Positions 48,727-57,052 of a DNA stretch of 64,000 nucleotides are shown piece after piece (positions within the stretch are counted from its first letter, which is position 1; each line of letters begins with the position of its first letter). The position numbers and the translations under genes are program-made. The stretch is from Mycolicibacterium duvalii (GTDB lineage: Bacteria > Actinomycetota > Actinomycetes > Mycobacteriales > Mycobacteriaceae): assembly GCF_010726645.1 (NCBI RefSeq), contig NZ_AP022563.1:5208001-5272000 (forward strand). Direction: 5' to 3'. Under the pieces are notes generated by a model. It was not told where the DNA came from, did no database searches, and saw nothing but the letters and a program-made list of their open reading frames with translations.

Positions 48727-49942
48727 GTACGCCGCGCTGTCGCGCGGCGAGCTCGCGACGCTGGTCCCCGAGTTGCTGCTGATCGGCCAGCTCATCGACC
48801 GCTCCGGAATGGCCTGGTGTATCTCCAGCTTCGGGCGCGAGGAGATGCTGCAGATCGCCATCGAGGAGTGGGCCGGCTCCAGCCCGCTCTACACGAAGCG
48901 GATGCAGAAGGCGCTGAACTACGAAGGCGTCGACGTCATCACCATCTTCAAAGGGCTGCAGCTGGATATCGGCGCTCCGCCGCAGTTCATGGACTTCCGC
49001 TACACCGTGCACGACCGCTGGCACGGTGAGTTCCACCTCGACCACTGTGGCGCGCTGCTCGACGTCGAGCCGATGGGCGAGGACTACGTCCGCGGCATGT
49101 GCCACGACATCGAAGACCCGACCTTCGACGCCACCGCGCTGGCGACCAACCGCAGGTGTCAGGTGCGGCCCGTCCACCGGCCGCCCCGTAACCCCGCCGA
49201 CCGCCACCCGCATTGCCGGTGGACGGTGACCATCGACGAGTCCCACCCGGAGGTCGGATTCATTCCCCAGCTCGACATCGTGGGCGCCAGCCGCGCCTAT
49301 AACACCGAGCTCGCGCCGATCGACCCGAACGATGACGGCATGGCCGACTACTCGGGCCCGCTGCTGTCCGATCTGGATTTCGGTGCATTCTCCCATTCGG
49401 CGCTGGTACGTATCGCCGACGAAGTGTGCCTGCAGATGCACCTGCTGGTGCTGTCGTTCAACCTGGCGGTCCAGGCCCGCGCCAAAGATGATGCAGCGCT
49501 GGCTGATTCGATCCGGACCAAGCAACTGATCGGCATCGCCGGAGTCGCGGCCGAACGAATCCACAAGGCACTCGACCTGCCCGACGGACCCGCCGGAGCG
49601 TTACGGGTACTCGAACTGCACCCGCTGCTCAACCCCGCGGCTTATGTGCACGCCGGCATCGACCCCGGATACATCCACGTGCGGCGCTCGCCGGCGCACG
49701 AGGACGGTGCCTGGATCTCGCTCGTGTCCCCGGTCGCCGACCTTCCATTGCAGGCCATCGCCGCAGCCGTCGACCCGCATCTGCGCGCCGAGGTGGCCGG
49801 AACCGAGACCGACTGGACCGTGCGGTTCGGCGAAACCGACACGGCGGCAGCGGAACTGCCCGAGGTCTCGGTGACCAAGGTCAGCGGCGGAGCCTCCTGG
49901 GAATTCCAGGACCGTAAGTCGTTGCCGCTGACGGTGCTCTAG
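48716..49942 (+). CDS. Unrecognised 408-residue Cys/His-rich protein
   Basis: ATG at 48716 with GGAGG 8 bp upstream, overlapping the CMD-like gene by 11 bp, so it belongs to the aldA operon. The central region has clustered conserved-looking Cys and His: WHGEFHLDHCGALLD, MCHDIEDPTFDATA, RRCQVRPVHRPPR, DRHPHCRWTV (about residues 100-180), suggesting a metal site or thiol-based catalysis. The C-terminal half is helical (VCLQMHLLVLSFNLAVQARA) then beta-rich. No signal peptide. The CHD motif faintly recalls aminothiazoline-carboxylate hydrolase-like proteins, but I would not assign a function. I do not recall it between Rv0771 and purD in M. tuberculosis. Confidence 0.85.
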   Translation: MMSRYAALSRGELATLVPELLLIGQLIDRSGMAWCISSFGREEMLQIAIEEWAGSSPLYTKRMQKALNYEGVDVITIFKGLQLDIGAPPQFMDFRYTVHDRWHGEFHLDHCGALLDVEPMGEDYVRGMCHDIEDPTFDATALATNRRCQVRPVHRPPRNPADRHPHCRWTVTIDESHPEVGFIPQLDIVGASRAYNTELAPIDPNDDGMADYSGPLLSDLDFGAFSHSALVRIADEVCLQMHLLVLSFNLAVQARAKDDAALADSIRTKQLIGIAGVAAERIHKALDLPDGPAGALRVLELHPLLNPAAYVHAGIDPGYIHVRRSPAHEDGAWISLVSPVADLPLQAIAAAVDPHLRAEVAGTETDWTVRFGETDTAAAELPEVSVTKVSGGASWEFQDRKSLPLTVL

Positions 49943-49958
49943 GTGACGGTGCTCTAGG
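49929..49958. repeat. 15-bp tandem duplication at a convergent gene junction
   Basis: TGACGGTGCTCTAGG occurs twice back to back. The first copy holds the TAG of the rightward gene (49940-49942) and the second holds the stop of the leftward SDR (49954-49956). A single copy would make the two genes end on the same CTAG. Confidence 0.9.
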
Positions 49959-50718
49959 TGATGGTCACGCCGCCGTCGACGACGATCGTCTGCCCGCAGA
50001 CGTAGCCGCCGGCGGCCGAGGCGAGCCAGACCAACGTCGCCGACAGCTCCGCCGGCGCGCCCACGCGCTTGAGGACGACGCGCTCCTCCAGCATGCGCTC
50101 GATGTAACCCGGCGCATATTCATCGGTCATCTCGGATTCGAAGAACCCGGGCGCGATCGCGTTGACCCGGATACCTTTTCGGTGCCCCCACTGCTGGGCC
50201 AGGTCCCGCGTCAAGCCGATCACGGCGGCCTTTGAAGCGGCGTAGGCGGCCTGGGGCAGTCCCGCGGTGGTGATGCCCAGGATGCTGGCGATGTTGACGA
50301 TCGAACTGCCGGGCGCCATGACGCGCCCACAGGCCTGCGCAACCCAATAAGAACCGTTCAGGTTGATGTCGATGACCTTCTCGAACTGCTCCGGAGATTC
50401 CCGCAGCGCCGGGACCGCGGTGCCCACGCCGGCGTTGTTGACCAGCACGTCGACGTGCCCGAACTCCTTCATCGCGGCCTCGGCCAACGCGGTGCACTGT
50501 GCCGGATCGGCGACATCGGTCGGCACCGTCAAACAGCGCCGACCCGCCTGCTCGACCAGCGCGGCCGTATCGGTGAGCTTGTCGGCGCGACGCGCGGCCA
50601 GTACGACGTCGGCGCCGGCTTGCGCGCAGGCTTCGGCGAACGACACCCCGAGGCCCGAGGAGGCACCGGTGATGATGACGACTTTGTCGTCGAGGCGGAA
50701 CTGGTCCAATACCGTCAT
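49954..50718 (-). CDS. Short-chain dehydrogenase/reductase in CYP125-like operon
   Basis: SDR of 254 residues: TGASSGLG (about 18-25), NNAGVG, Ser in NIASILG, catalytic YAASK, and VVDGGVT at the end. It is the last gene of the leftward P450-TetR-SDR operon and overlaps the TetR stop by 4 bp. A role on the alcohol produced by the P450 is likely but inferred. Confidence 0.9.
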   Translation of the reverse strand: MTVLDQFRLDDKVVIITGASSGLGVSFAEACAQAGADVVLAARRADKLTDTAALVEQAGRRCLTVPTDVADPAQCTALAEAAMKEFGHVDVLVNNAGVGTAVPALRESPEQFEKVIDINLNGSYWVAQACGRVMAPGSSIVNIASILGITTAGLPQAAYAASKAAVIGLTRDLAQQWGHRKGIRVNAIAPGFFESEMTDEYAPGYIERMLEERVVLKRVGAPAELSATLVWLASAAGGYVCGQTIVVDGGVTIT

Positions 50719-51326
50719 TGCTCACGTCCTTCGCGGTCGGTTTTCACTGTGTCGCCGACCCACCGGCGCAGATACGCACGCAGTGCGTCGCCGTCGCGCG
50801 GTGGTCGGCCCGGATCGAGCACGAACGACTGGATGATGCGCAACAGATGCTCGGCCAGTTGATCGAGATCGTCGCCACGCAGGCCTGCCTCGTTCCAGTC
50901 GACGTCGAGGCGGTCGACCATGGTGCGGGCGAACCGCAGCGCCACATCGGAGGTGACGGATTCGACGTGCCGGGCGCGGCCGGGAACCACGAGCAGCCCC
51001 ATGTACTTCTCCCGGGGCAGCCACTCCAACGCCGTCGCGACCGCTTCGGTCACCGCCTCGGCTGGGTCGTGCACCCCGGCGAGGTGGGCCGCCAGGCGGT
51101 CCAGGAAGCCGTCCACCGCGTGCACCGCGGCCGCCACCAACAGCGCCTCGGTGCTCGGAAAGTACCGATAGACGGTCTGACGGGTGACTCCGACGACGCG
51201 TGCCACATCGCTGATGCTGAAGTCCGCGCCGTGGTCCTCGATGACCTGGCCGGCAGCGGTCAGGATGCGCGCCACGGCCTCCTCGTCCGAGGCAGGCTTG
51301 GCCCCGGACCAACCATGAGTGCGCAC
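50715..51326 (-). CDS. TetR-family regulator in CYP125-like operon
   Basis: Regulator of 203 residues. The N-terminal DNA-binding domain shows ISDVARVVGVTRQTVYRYFPS; the ligand domain is Ala/Leu-rich. GTG start at 51326, 9 bp after the P450 stop, and a 4-bp overlap with the SDR. Its location inside the operon suggests feedback on the promoter before the P450, where a 10-bp inverted repeat is found. Confidence 0.9.
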   Translation of the reverse strand: MRTHGWSGAKPASDEEAVARILTAAGQVIEDHGADFSISDVARVVGVTRQTVYRYFPSTEALLVAAAVHAVDGFLDRLAAHLAGVHDPAEAVTEAVATALEWLPREKYMGLLVVPGRARHVESVTSDVALRFARTMVDRLDVDWNEAGLRGDDLDQLAEHLLRIIQSFVLDPGRPPRDGDALRAYLRRWVGDTVKTDREGREQ

Positions 51327-51335
51327 GAAGGCACT

Positions 51336-52574
51336 CTAGTGGTAGGCGACCTGCAGGTCCTTCACGCCGTTGATCCACCCGGACCGCAGCCGCTGCGGTT
51401 CGCCCAGCTTGCGAATGTCGGGAATCTGGTCGGCGATCTCGTCGAACATCAACTTGATCTCCATCCGGGCCAGATTGGCGCCGATGCAGAAGTGCGCCCC
51501 GTTGCCGCCGAACGCCAGGTGCGGGTTCGGATTGCGCAGGATGTCGAACTGGAAGGGCCGGTCGAAGACGTCCTCGTCGAAGTTCGCCGAACTGTAGAAG
51601 AGCCCCGCCCGCTGACCCTTGGCGATGGTCACCCCGCCGATCTCGACGTCGTCGAGTGCGGTGCGCTGGAAGCAGTGCACCGGGGTGGCCCAGCGGATGA
51701 TCTCGTCGACGGCGGTATCGGGCCGCTCGCGCTTGAAAAGCTCCCATTGATCCGGGTTTTCGAGAAACGCGTTCATGCCGTGGGTCATTGCGTTGCGGGT
51801 GGTCTCGTTGCCGGCCACCGCGAGGAGGATCACGAAGAACGCGAACTCGACCTCGCCCAGCGCATCGCCGCCCTCCTCGTCGCTGCCGGCCTGGACCAGG
51901 CGGGTCACGATGTCGTCGGCCGGACAGCGGCGCCGCTGCTCGGCCATCGCGTACGCGTAGCCCATCAACTCGGCGTTGGCCACCGTGGGGTCGGAATCGA
52001 AGTCCGGGTCGTCGGTGTTCATGATGCAGTTGGTCCAGTGGAACAACTTCTCCCGGTCGGCCTCGGGCACGCCGATCAGGTCGGCGATCGCCTGCAACGG
52101 CAGCATCATCGCGACATCGTCCACGAAGTTGCCGGAGTCCTTCGCCGCCGCGGCGGCCACGATGTCACGGGCGGCGCCCGCCAGCTTGGCCTCCATGCCC
52201 GCGATGGCCCGCGGCGTGAACAGTCGCGAGACGATCTTGCGCAGGCGGGTGTGCTCGGGCGCGTCGTGGTTGATCAACAGCGCTTTCGTCAGATCCAACT
52301 GCTCGGCGGTGACGCCCTCGGGTAGCCGCATCACCGCGCCTTTGGCGTTGGTGGACCACAGCGCGCTGTTGCGGGAGATGTCCTTGATGTCCTCGTGCCG
52401 CGAGATCACCCAGTACCCGCCGTCGTCGAAGATCGACTCGCCCTGCTCGTTCCACCACACCGGTGCGGTCTTACGTAGCTGGGCGAACTCGGCGACCGGG
52501 ATGCCGTGCAGCAGCACGTCCGGGTCGGTGAAGTCGTAGCCGTTCGGTAGGAACGGGCAACTCTGGGTCGTCAT
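51336..52574 (-). CDS. CYP125-like cytochrome P450
   Basis: P450 of 412 residues strongly resembling CYP125, the steroid C26/27-hydroxylase: FLPNGYDFTDPDV near the start, PVWWNEQG, LLAVAGNETTRNAMTHGMN in the I-helix, EIIRWATPVHCFQRTA, RNPNPHLAFGG and heme loop GGNGAHFCIGANLARME. The true cyp125 normally lies in another part of the steroid locus under KstR; this copy has no KstR box but has its own TetR and inverted repeat. ATG 52574 follows GGAGG. It could oxidise a different sterol or branched hydrocarbon. Confidence 0.9.
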   Translation of the reverse strand: MTTQSCPFLPNGYDFTDPDVLLHGIPVAEFAQLRKTAPVWWNEQGESIFDDGGYWVISRHEDIKDISRNSALWSTNAKGAVMRLPEGVTAEQLDLTKALLINHDAPEHTRLRKIVSRLFTPRAIAGMEAKLAGAARDIVAAAAAKDSGNFVDDVAMMLPLQAIADLIGVPEADREKLFHWTNCIMNTDDPDFDSDPTVANAELMGYAYAMAEQRRRCPADDIVTRLVQAGSDEEGGDALGEVEFAFFVILLAVAGNETTRNAMTHGMNAFLENPDQWELFKRERPDTAVDEIIRWATPVHCFQRTALDDVEIGGVTIAKGQRAGLFYSSANFDEDVFDRPFQFDILRNPNPHLAFGGNGAHFCIGANLARMEIKLMFDEIADQIPDIRKLGEPQRLRSGWINGVKDLQVAYH

Positions 52575-52611
52575 GGCGTCCTCCCGGGGTGTGACGTACA
52601 GCACTCACCAT

Positions 52612-52643
52612 GACCATACACTCTGACAGCAAGGTGTATGGTC
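52612..52643. promoter_or_regulatory. Inverted repeat between CYP125-like gene and purD
   Basis: GACCATACAC (52612-52621) and GTGTATGGTC (52634-52643) form a perfect 10-bp inverted repeat with a 12-bp spacer in the 106-bp divergent gap. It lies 38 bp before the P450 start and is a candidate site for the TetR at 50715-51326. Confidence 0.6.
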
Positions 52644-52664
52644 CGGGGGTCTGGGGCGACAGCC

Positions 52665-52670
52665 GATAAG
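52665..52670 (+). promoter_or_regulatory. Possible -10 element of purD
   Basis: GATAAG ends 10 bp before the GTG start of purD, and no ribosome site precedes that GTG. Together these suggest a leaderless purD transcript. No convincing -35 is visible. Confidence 0.35.
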
Positions 52671-52680
52671 GTGTGCACCT

Positions 52681-53958
52681 GTGCACGTCCTGGTAATCGG
52701 ATCCGGAGCCCGTGAACATGCGCTGCTGCTGGCATTGCGGCGCGACCCGCAGGTCGACGGCCTGTCGGTGGCGCCCGGCAACGCCGGAACCGCAGCCGTC
52801 GCCGATCAGTACGACGTGGACGTCACCTCCGGCGACGCGGTGACCGCTCTGGCTCAACGGGTCGGTGCCGACCTCGTCGTCATCGGCCCCGAGGTGCCCC
52901 TGGTGCTCGGCGTGGCCGACGCGGTGCGCGCCGCCGGGATCGCCTGCTTCGGGCCGACCCGCGACGCGGCGCGCATCGAAGGGTCCAAGGCGTTCGCCAA
53001 AGATGTGATGACCGCCGCCGGGGTGCGGACCGCCGGCAGCGAGATCGTGGACAACCCCGCCCACCTCGACGCGGCACTCGACCGGTTCGGGCCTGCCGCG
53101 GGCCAACGTGCGTGGGTGGTCAAGGACGACGGGCTGGCCGCCGGCAAGGGCGTGGTGGTCAGTGCGGACCGTGACGCCGCGAGGGCGCATGCTGCCGGCC
53201 TGCTCGAAGCGGGGCACCCGGTGCTGCTGGAATCGTTCCTCGACGGACCGGAGGTGTCCCTGTTCTGCGTCGTCGACGGCGAGACGGTGGTGCCGCTGCT
53301 GCCCGCGCAGGACTTCAAGCGCGTCGGCGACGGCGACACCGGCCCAAACACCGGCGGCATGGGGGCCTACACGCCCCTGCCGTGGCTGTCTGCCGGCATG
53401 ACCGCGCGCATCGTCGACGAGATCGTCAAACCTGTTGCGTCCGAACTCGTCCGACGCGACTGCCCGTTCAGCGGTCTGCTCTACGCCGGGCTGGCCATCA
53501 CCGCAGACGGTCCCGCGGTCGTCGAGTTCAACTGCCGCTTCGGCGATCCCGAGACCCAGGCGGTGTTGGCGCTCCTGGAGTCCCCGCTGGGGCAGGTGCT
53601 GCTGGCCGCCGCCACCGGGCACCTGGCCGGCATAGCGCCGCTGCAGTGGCGCGACGGGTCCGCCGTGACGGTGGTGCTGGCCGCCGAGAACTATCCGGGC
53701 CGTCCCCGGGTCGGCGACGTCATCGCCGGCGCGGATCGCGACGGGGTGCTGCACGCCGGGACCGCGCGCCGCGACGACGGCGCGCTGGTGTCCTCCGGCG
53801 GACGGGTGCTGTCGGTGGTGGGCACCGGCGCGGATCTGGCCGAAGCCCGGCGCAGTGCCTACGCCACCATCGACGGTATCCGTTTGCCCGGCGGGCACTT
53901 TCGCCGCGACATCGGGCAGGCCGCGGCAGACGGCGCGATCGGCCTAGGCGGTCAGTAG
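52681..53958 (+). CDS. purD: Phosphoribosylamine-glycine ligase PurD
   Basis: ATP-grasp enzyme of 425 residues joining glycine to phosphoribosylamine, the second step of purine synthesis. Motifs: VIGSGAREHAL at the N-terminus, GPEVPLVLG, FAKDVM, VKDDGLAAGKGVVV (ATP-binding), NTGGMGAYTPLP and FNCRFGDPETQ. GTG start at 52681. Its 3' end overlaps the convergent esterase by 15 bp. It is divergent from the CYP125-like operon; the syntenic relation with phoPR and purB matches M. tuberculosis. Confidence 0.95.
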   Translation: MHVLVIGSGAREHALLLALRRDPQVDGLSVAPGNAGTAAVADQYDVDVTSGDAVTALAQRVGADLVVIGPEVPLVLGVADAVRAAGIACFGPTRDAARIEGSKAFAKDVMTAAGVRTAGSEIVDNPAHLDAALDRFGPAAGQRAWVVKDDGLAAGKGVVVSADRDAARAHAAGLLEAGHPVLLESFLDGPEVSLFCVVDGETVVPLLPAQDFKRVGDGDTGPNTGGMGAYTPLPWLSAGMTARIVDEIVKPVASELVRRDCPFSGLLYAGLAITADGPAVVEFNCRFGDPETQAVLALLESPLGQVLLAAATGHLAGIAPLQWRDGSAVTVVLAAENYPGRPRVGDVIAGADRDGVLHAGTARRDDGALVSSGGRVLSVVGTGADLAEARRSAYATIDGIRLPGGHFRRDIGQAAADGAIGLGGQ

Positions 53959-54771
53959 CGGCGCGATCCAGCTCATCTGCGATGTCAGCTGTGAGGACCA
54001 GTACCCGCTGTTGTGCCCGCCGGGGGAGAAGCCGCCGGCCGGTGGCGTTGCCAGCTGATCGATGAACTGTCGTGTGGCGCCGGCGAACGGGTCGTCGTCG
54101 CCGCAGTCGATGCGCAGCGGTATGCGGTCGAGTTCGGCCAGTCCCCACACGCTGTTGGCGGCGTAGTCCTGCGCGCCGTCGAACGCACCTGGGGCGGCTG
54201 CTGCCGGCGATGTCCACAACGCCGGGCTGACGGCGCAGATCGCCGCGGTGCGGGCAGCGCCCAGCCGCGATCCCAGCAGCATCGCGCCGTAGCCGCCCAT
54301 CGACCAGCCCAGAAACGCCACCCGCGAGGTGTCCAGGCCCTGGTCGGCCAACAGCGGCAGGAACTCGTCGAGCACCATCGCGGCCGGGTCGTCACCGGAG
54401 GCACGGCGGTGCCAGTACCCGTTGCCGCCGTCGACGGCGGCCATCGCGAACGGGGGCAATCCGGCGGCGACGGCGTCGGCGAGAAACTGCTCGACACCCA
54501 TCGACATCACGCCCGCGGCGGTGGAGTCCTTGCCGTGCAGCAGGATCACCGGGCGCAGCGGCCGGTCCTGCCCGGGTGGCCGCGCGAGCATCCACCCGGT
54601 GCCGACGCCGCCGCGGGCCGCGGAGGGGAACGCACCGGAGGCGAAGGTCGGTGCGGGTGCGGCAGCCGCCGGCGGGGCCGTCACCGCCGCGGCGGCCACG
54701 GCACCCAGACCGACCCGCAGACCGAGGGACAGGAGTTCTCGGCGGCACAGCATCGGCATGGCGGTCATCAT
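53944..54771 (-). CDS. Exported alpha/beta-hydrolase (Rv0774c type)
   Basis: Esterase-like protein of 275 residues. The N-terminus (MCRREL..., then a Leu/Ala-rich stretch ending AAAAPAP) fits a twin-arginine or Sec signal peptide. The hydrolase domain has ILLHGKDST, the nucleophile elbow GWSMGGYGAM, a likely acid in DCGDDDPF and His in SPGGHNSGYW. M. tuberculosis Rv0774c is a secreted lipase/esterase of about 303 residues. ATG 54771 or 54768 are equivalent. An upstream extension to 55263 would lie antisense to the TetR gene and is rejected. It converges with purD. Confidence 0.85.
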   Translation of the reverse strand: MMTAMPMLCRRELLSLGLRVGLGAVAAAAVTAPPAAAAPAPTFASGAFPSAARGGVGTGWMLARPPGQDRPLRPVILLHGKDSTAAGVMSMGVEQFLADAVAAGLPPFAMAAVDGGNGYWHRRASGDDPAAMVLDEFLPLLADQGLDTSRVAFLGWSMGGYGAMLLGSRLGAARTAAICAVSPALWTSPAAAAPGAFDGAQDYAANSVWGLAELDRIPLRIDCGDDDPFAGATRQFIDQLATPPAGGFSPGGHNSGYWSSQLTSQMSWIAPLLTA

Positions 54772-54843
54772 GCCAGCCGCGCGGCCAGGCAGTGCGTGGG
54801 TGAATTGCCGAAAGCCCGATGCCGACCGCCCCCGACTGGCACC

Positions 54844-55452
54844 ATGCTCAATGTGACGGCAGCGGTCACTCCCAAAGGGGAGCGTCGACGATATGCGCTG
54901 GTCAGCGCCGCTGCTGATCTGCTGTGCGAGGGTGGTTTCGACGCCGTCCGGCACCGCGCGGTGGCGCGTCGGGCCGGGCTGCCGCTGGCCTCCACGACCT
55001 ACTACTTTTCTTCGCTGGACGAATTGATCGCCAGTGCCGTCGAACTCATCGGACTGCGTGAAGCCCAGCAGCTCAAAGACCGGGTCTCCGCGTTGTCGCG
55101 GCGGCGGCGCGGAGCCGAATCGACCGCCGACATCCTGGTCGATCTGCTTGTCGGTGACAGCCCGGAGCGCGCCACCGAACTGTTGGTTTCCCGGTACGAG
55201 CGCTACATCGCGTGTGCTCGACAGCCGAGTTTGCGCGATATCCAGCGGCGGATTCTCAAGCAACGCACCGATGCCGTGGTCGAAGTGGTGGAGAGATCGG
55301 GGCGCTCGGTGCGCGCCGACATGCTGACCGCATTAGTGTGTGCCGTCGACGGCGCCGTGGTTGCGGCGATGGTCGGCGACGGTACCGGGCCACGCGAGAC
55401 GGCCAGAGCCACGTTGATCGACGTCATCGACGTGCTCGCACCATTCCACTAG
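54844..55452 (+). CDS. TetR-family regulator (Rv0775 equivalent)
   Basis: TetR protein of 202 residues with helix-turn-helix VRHRAVARRAGLPLASTTYYFSS (about 38-60) and a helical C-terminal domain. ATG at 54844; a GTG at 54853 is an alternative. It is divergent from the esterase (72-bp gap, no obvious palindrome) and lies 28 bp upstream of a permease gene, so it may control one or both. Confidence 0.88.
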   Translation: MLNVTAAVTPKGERRRYALVSAAADLLCEGGFDAVRHRAVARRAGLPLASTTYYFSSLDELIASAVELIGLREAQQLKDRVSALSRRRRGAESTADILVDLLVGDSPERATELLVSRYERYIACARQPSLRDIQRRILKQRTDAVVEVVERSGRSVRADMLTALVCAVDGAVVAAMVGDGTGPRETARATLIDVIDVLAPFH

Positions 55453-55480
55453 TGCGACGCGAAACGACCTGGGAGGCGTG

Positions 55481-56917
55481 ATGGGGGAATCGGTGGCCGA
55501 TGCGAGCGGGCGGAGCGAGCAGCCGCAATTGAAACGGGTGATGGGTCCCGGCTTGCTGCTGCTGTTCGTCGTCGGCGACATCCTCGGCACCGGTGTCTAC
55601 GCGCTGGTCGGTGACGTGGCCGGTGAGGTCGGAGGGGCCGCGTGGCTGCCGTTCCTGGTCGCGTTCGCCATCGCCACGATCACCGCGTTCAGCTACCTGG
55701 AGCTGGTCACCAAGTACCCCCAGGCCGCCGGCGCAGCGCTCTACGCGCACAAGGCTTTCGGCGTCCACTTCGTCACCTTTCTGGTCGCGTTCATTGTGAT
55801 GTGTTCGGGAATCACCTCGGCCTCAACGGCTTCCAGAGCCTTTGCGGCCAACTTCTACGAGGGCACGGGGATCGAGACGTCGAAGGTCGGCGTCGCCCTG
55901 CTGGCGTTGGGCTTCATGGCGGCGCTGGCCGCGATCAACTACCGCGGTGTCGGCGAGAGCGTCAAGCTCAACGTCGTCCTGACCATCATCGAGATCACCG
56001 GCCTGGTGGTCGTGGTGATGGTCGGCTTCTGGGCCTTCACCCGCGGCACCGACATCGACTTCTCCCGGGTGGTCGCGTTCGAGACCGAGGACGAGAAGAA
56101 CGCGTTCCTGGCGGTGACGGCTGCGACATCGCTGGCCTTCTTCGCAATGGTGGGCTTCGAGGACTCGGTGAACATGGCCGAGGAGACCAAGGATCCGATC
56201 CGGACCTTCCCGAAGATCCTGTTGTCCGGCTTGGGCATCGCCGGCGTGGTCTACGTGCTGATCTCCATCGTCGCGGTGGCATTGGTGCCCGTCGGTGTGC
56301 TCGAGGCCAGTGACACCCCGCTCGTCGAGGTGGTCAAGGCCGGCGCGCCCGGACTGCCCATCGATGCGATCCTGCCGTTCATCACGATGTTCGCGGTGGC
56401 GAACACCGCGCTGATCAACATGCTGATGGCCAGCCGACTGATCTACGGCATGGCCCGCCAGCACGTCCTGCCGCCGGTGCTGGGCAATGTGCACCCGACC
56501 CGCCGTTCTCCTTGGGTGGCCATCATCTTCACCACCGCCATCGCGTTCGGGTTGATCATCTACGTCAGCACCGCCGCGAGCAGCAACGCCATCGCGGTGC
56601 TGGGCGGCACCACGAGCCTGCTGCTGCTGACGGTGTTCGCGATGGTCAACGTCGCGGTGTTGGTGCTGCGACGAGACGTGCGCCGGGAGGGCGGACATTT
56701 CCGGACGCCGACGGCGCTGCCGGTCATCGGATTCTTCGCCTCGCTGTATCTGGTGACCCCGCTGTCGGGCCGCCCCGCTCAGCAGTACATCGTGGCCGGG
56801 GGACTGGTCGTCATCGGGATCCTGCTGTTCTTCCTGACCCAGGCGATCAACCGTCAACTCGGTATCCGCGACGGGCACATCACCGATCCGGCGCACCTGG
56901 GCTCGGGTCCGGATTAG
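55481..56917 (+). CDS. APC-superfamily amino-acid permease
   Basis: Membrane transporter of 478 residues with about twelve hydrophobic segments. The first (LLLFVVGDILGTGVYALVG) has the GxG-type unwound helix of APC transporters, and helix 6 region reads AFFAMVGFEDSVNMAEETKDP, both substrate-site signatures of the amino acid-polyamine-organocation family. ATG 55481 sits 4 bp after GGGAGG. It is probably co-transcribed with the TetR gene. Substrate cannot be specified. Confidence 0.9.
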   Translation: MGESVADASGRSEQPQLKRVMGPGLLLLFVVGDILGTGVYALVGDVAGEVGGAAWLPFLVAFAIATITAFSYLELVTKYPQAAGAALYAHKAFGVHFVTFLVAFIVMCSGITSASTASRAFAANFYEGTGIETSKVGVALLALGFMAALAAINYRGVGESVKLNVVLTIIEITGLVVVVMVGFWAFTRGTDIDFSRVVAFETEDEKNAFLAVTAATSLAFFAMVGFEDSVNMAEETKDPIRTFPKILLSGLGIAGVVYVLISIVAVALVPVGVLEASDTPLVEVVKAGAPGLPIDAILPFITMFAVANTALINMLMASRLIYGMARQHVLPPVLGNVHPTRRSPWVAIIFTTAIAFGLIIYVSTAASSNAIAVLGGTTSLLLLTVFAMVNVAVLVLRRDVRREGGHFRTPTALPVIGFFASLYLVTPLSGRPAQQYIVAGGLVVIGILLFFLTQAINRQLGIRDGHITDPAHLGSGPD

Positions 56918-57036
56918 GGGCGGCCGTCGGTCGTGCTCCCCGCACGTCGCCGGTGAGACAAATCAATTGGAAGACAACCCAGCAGGCTCATCCGAAACCG
57001 TTTAGCGGAGTCAATTGTCGGTGGGCGTTGGCACAA

Positions 57037-57052
57037 TAGAACACATGTTCGA
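57037..57052. promoter_or_regulatory. LexA (SOS) box over the start of the DUF222-HNH gene
   Basis: TAGAAC-ACAT-GTTCGA matches the mycobacterial LexA consensus TCGAAC-N4-GTTCGA with one mismatch. The ATG at 57045 lies inside the box. Similar boxes are known in front of 13E12-family genes in M. tuberculosis. Confidence 0.7.
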
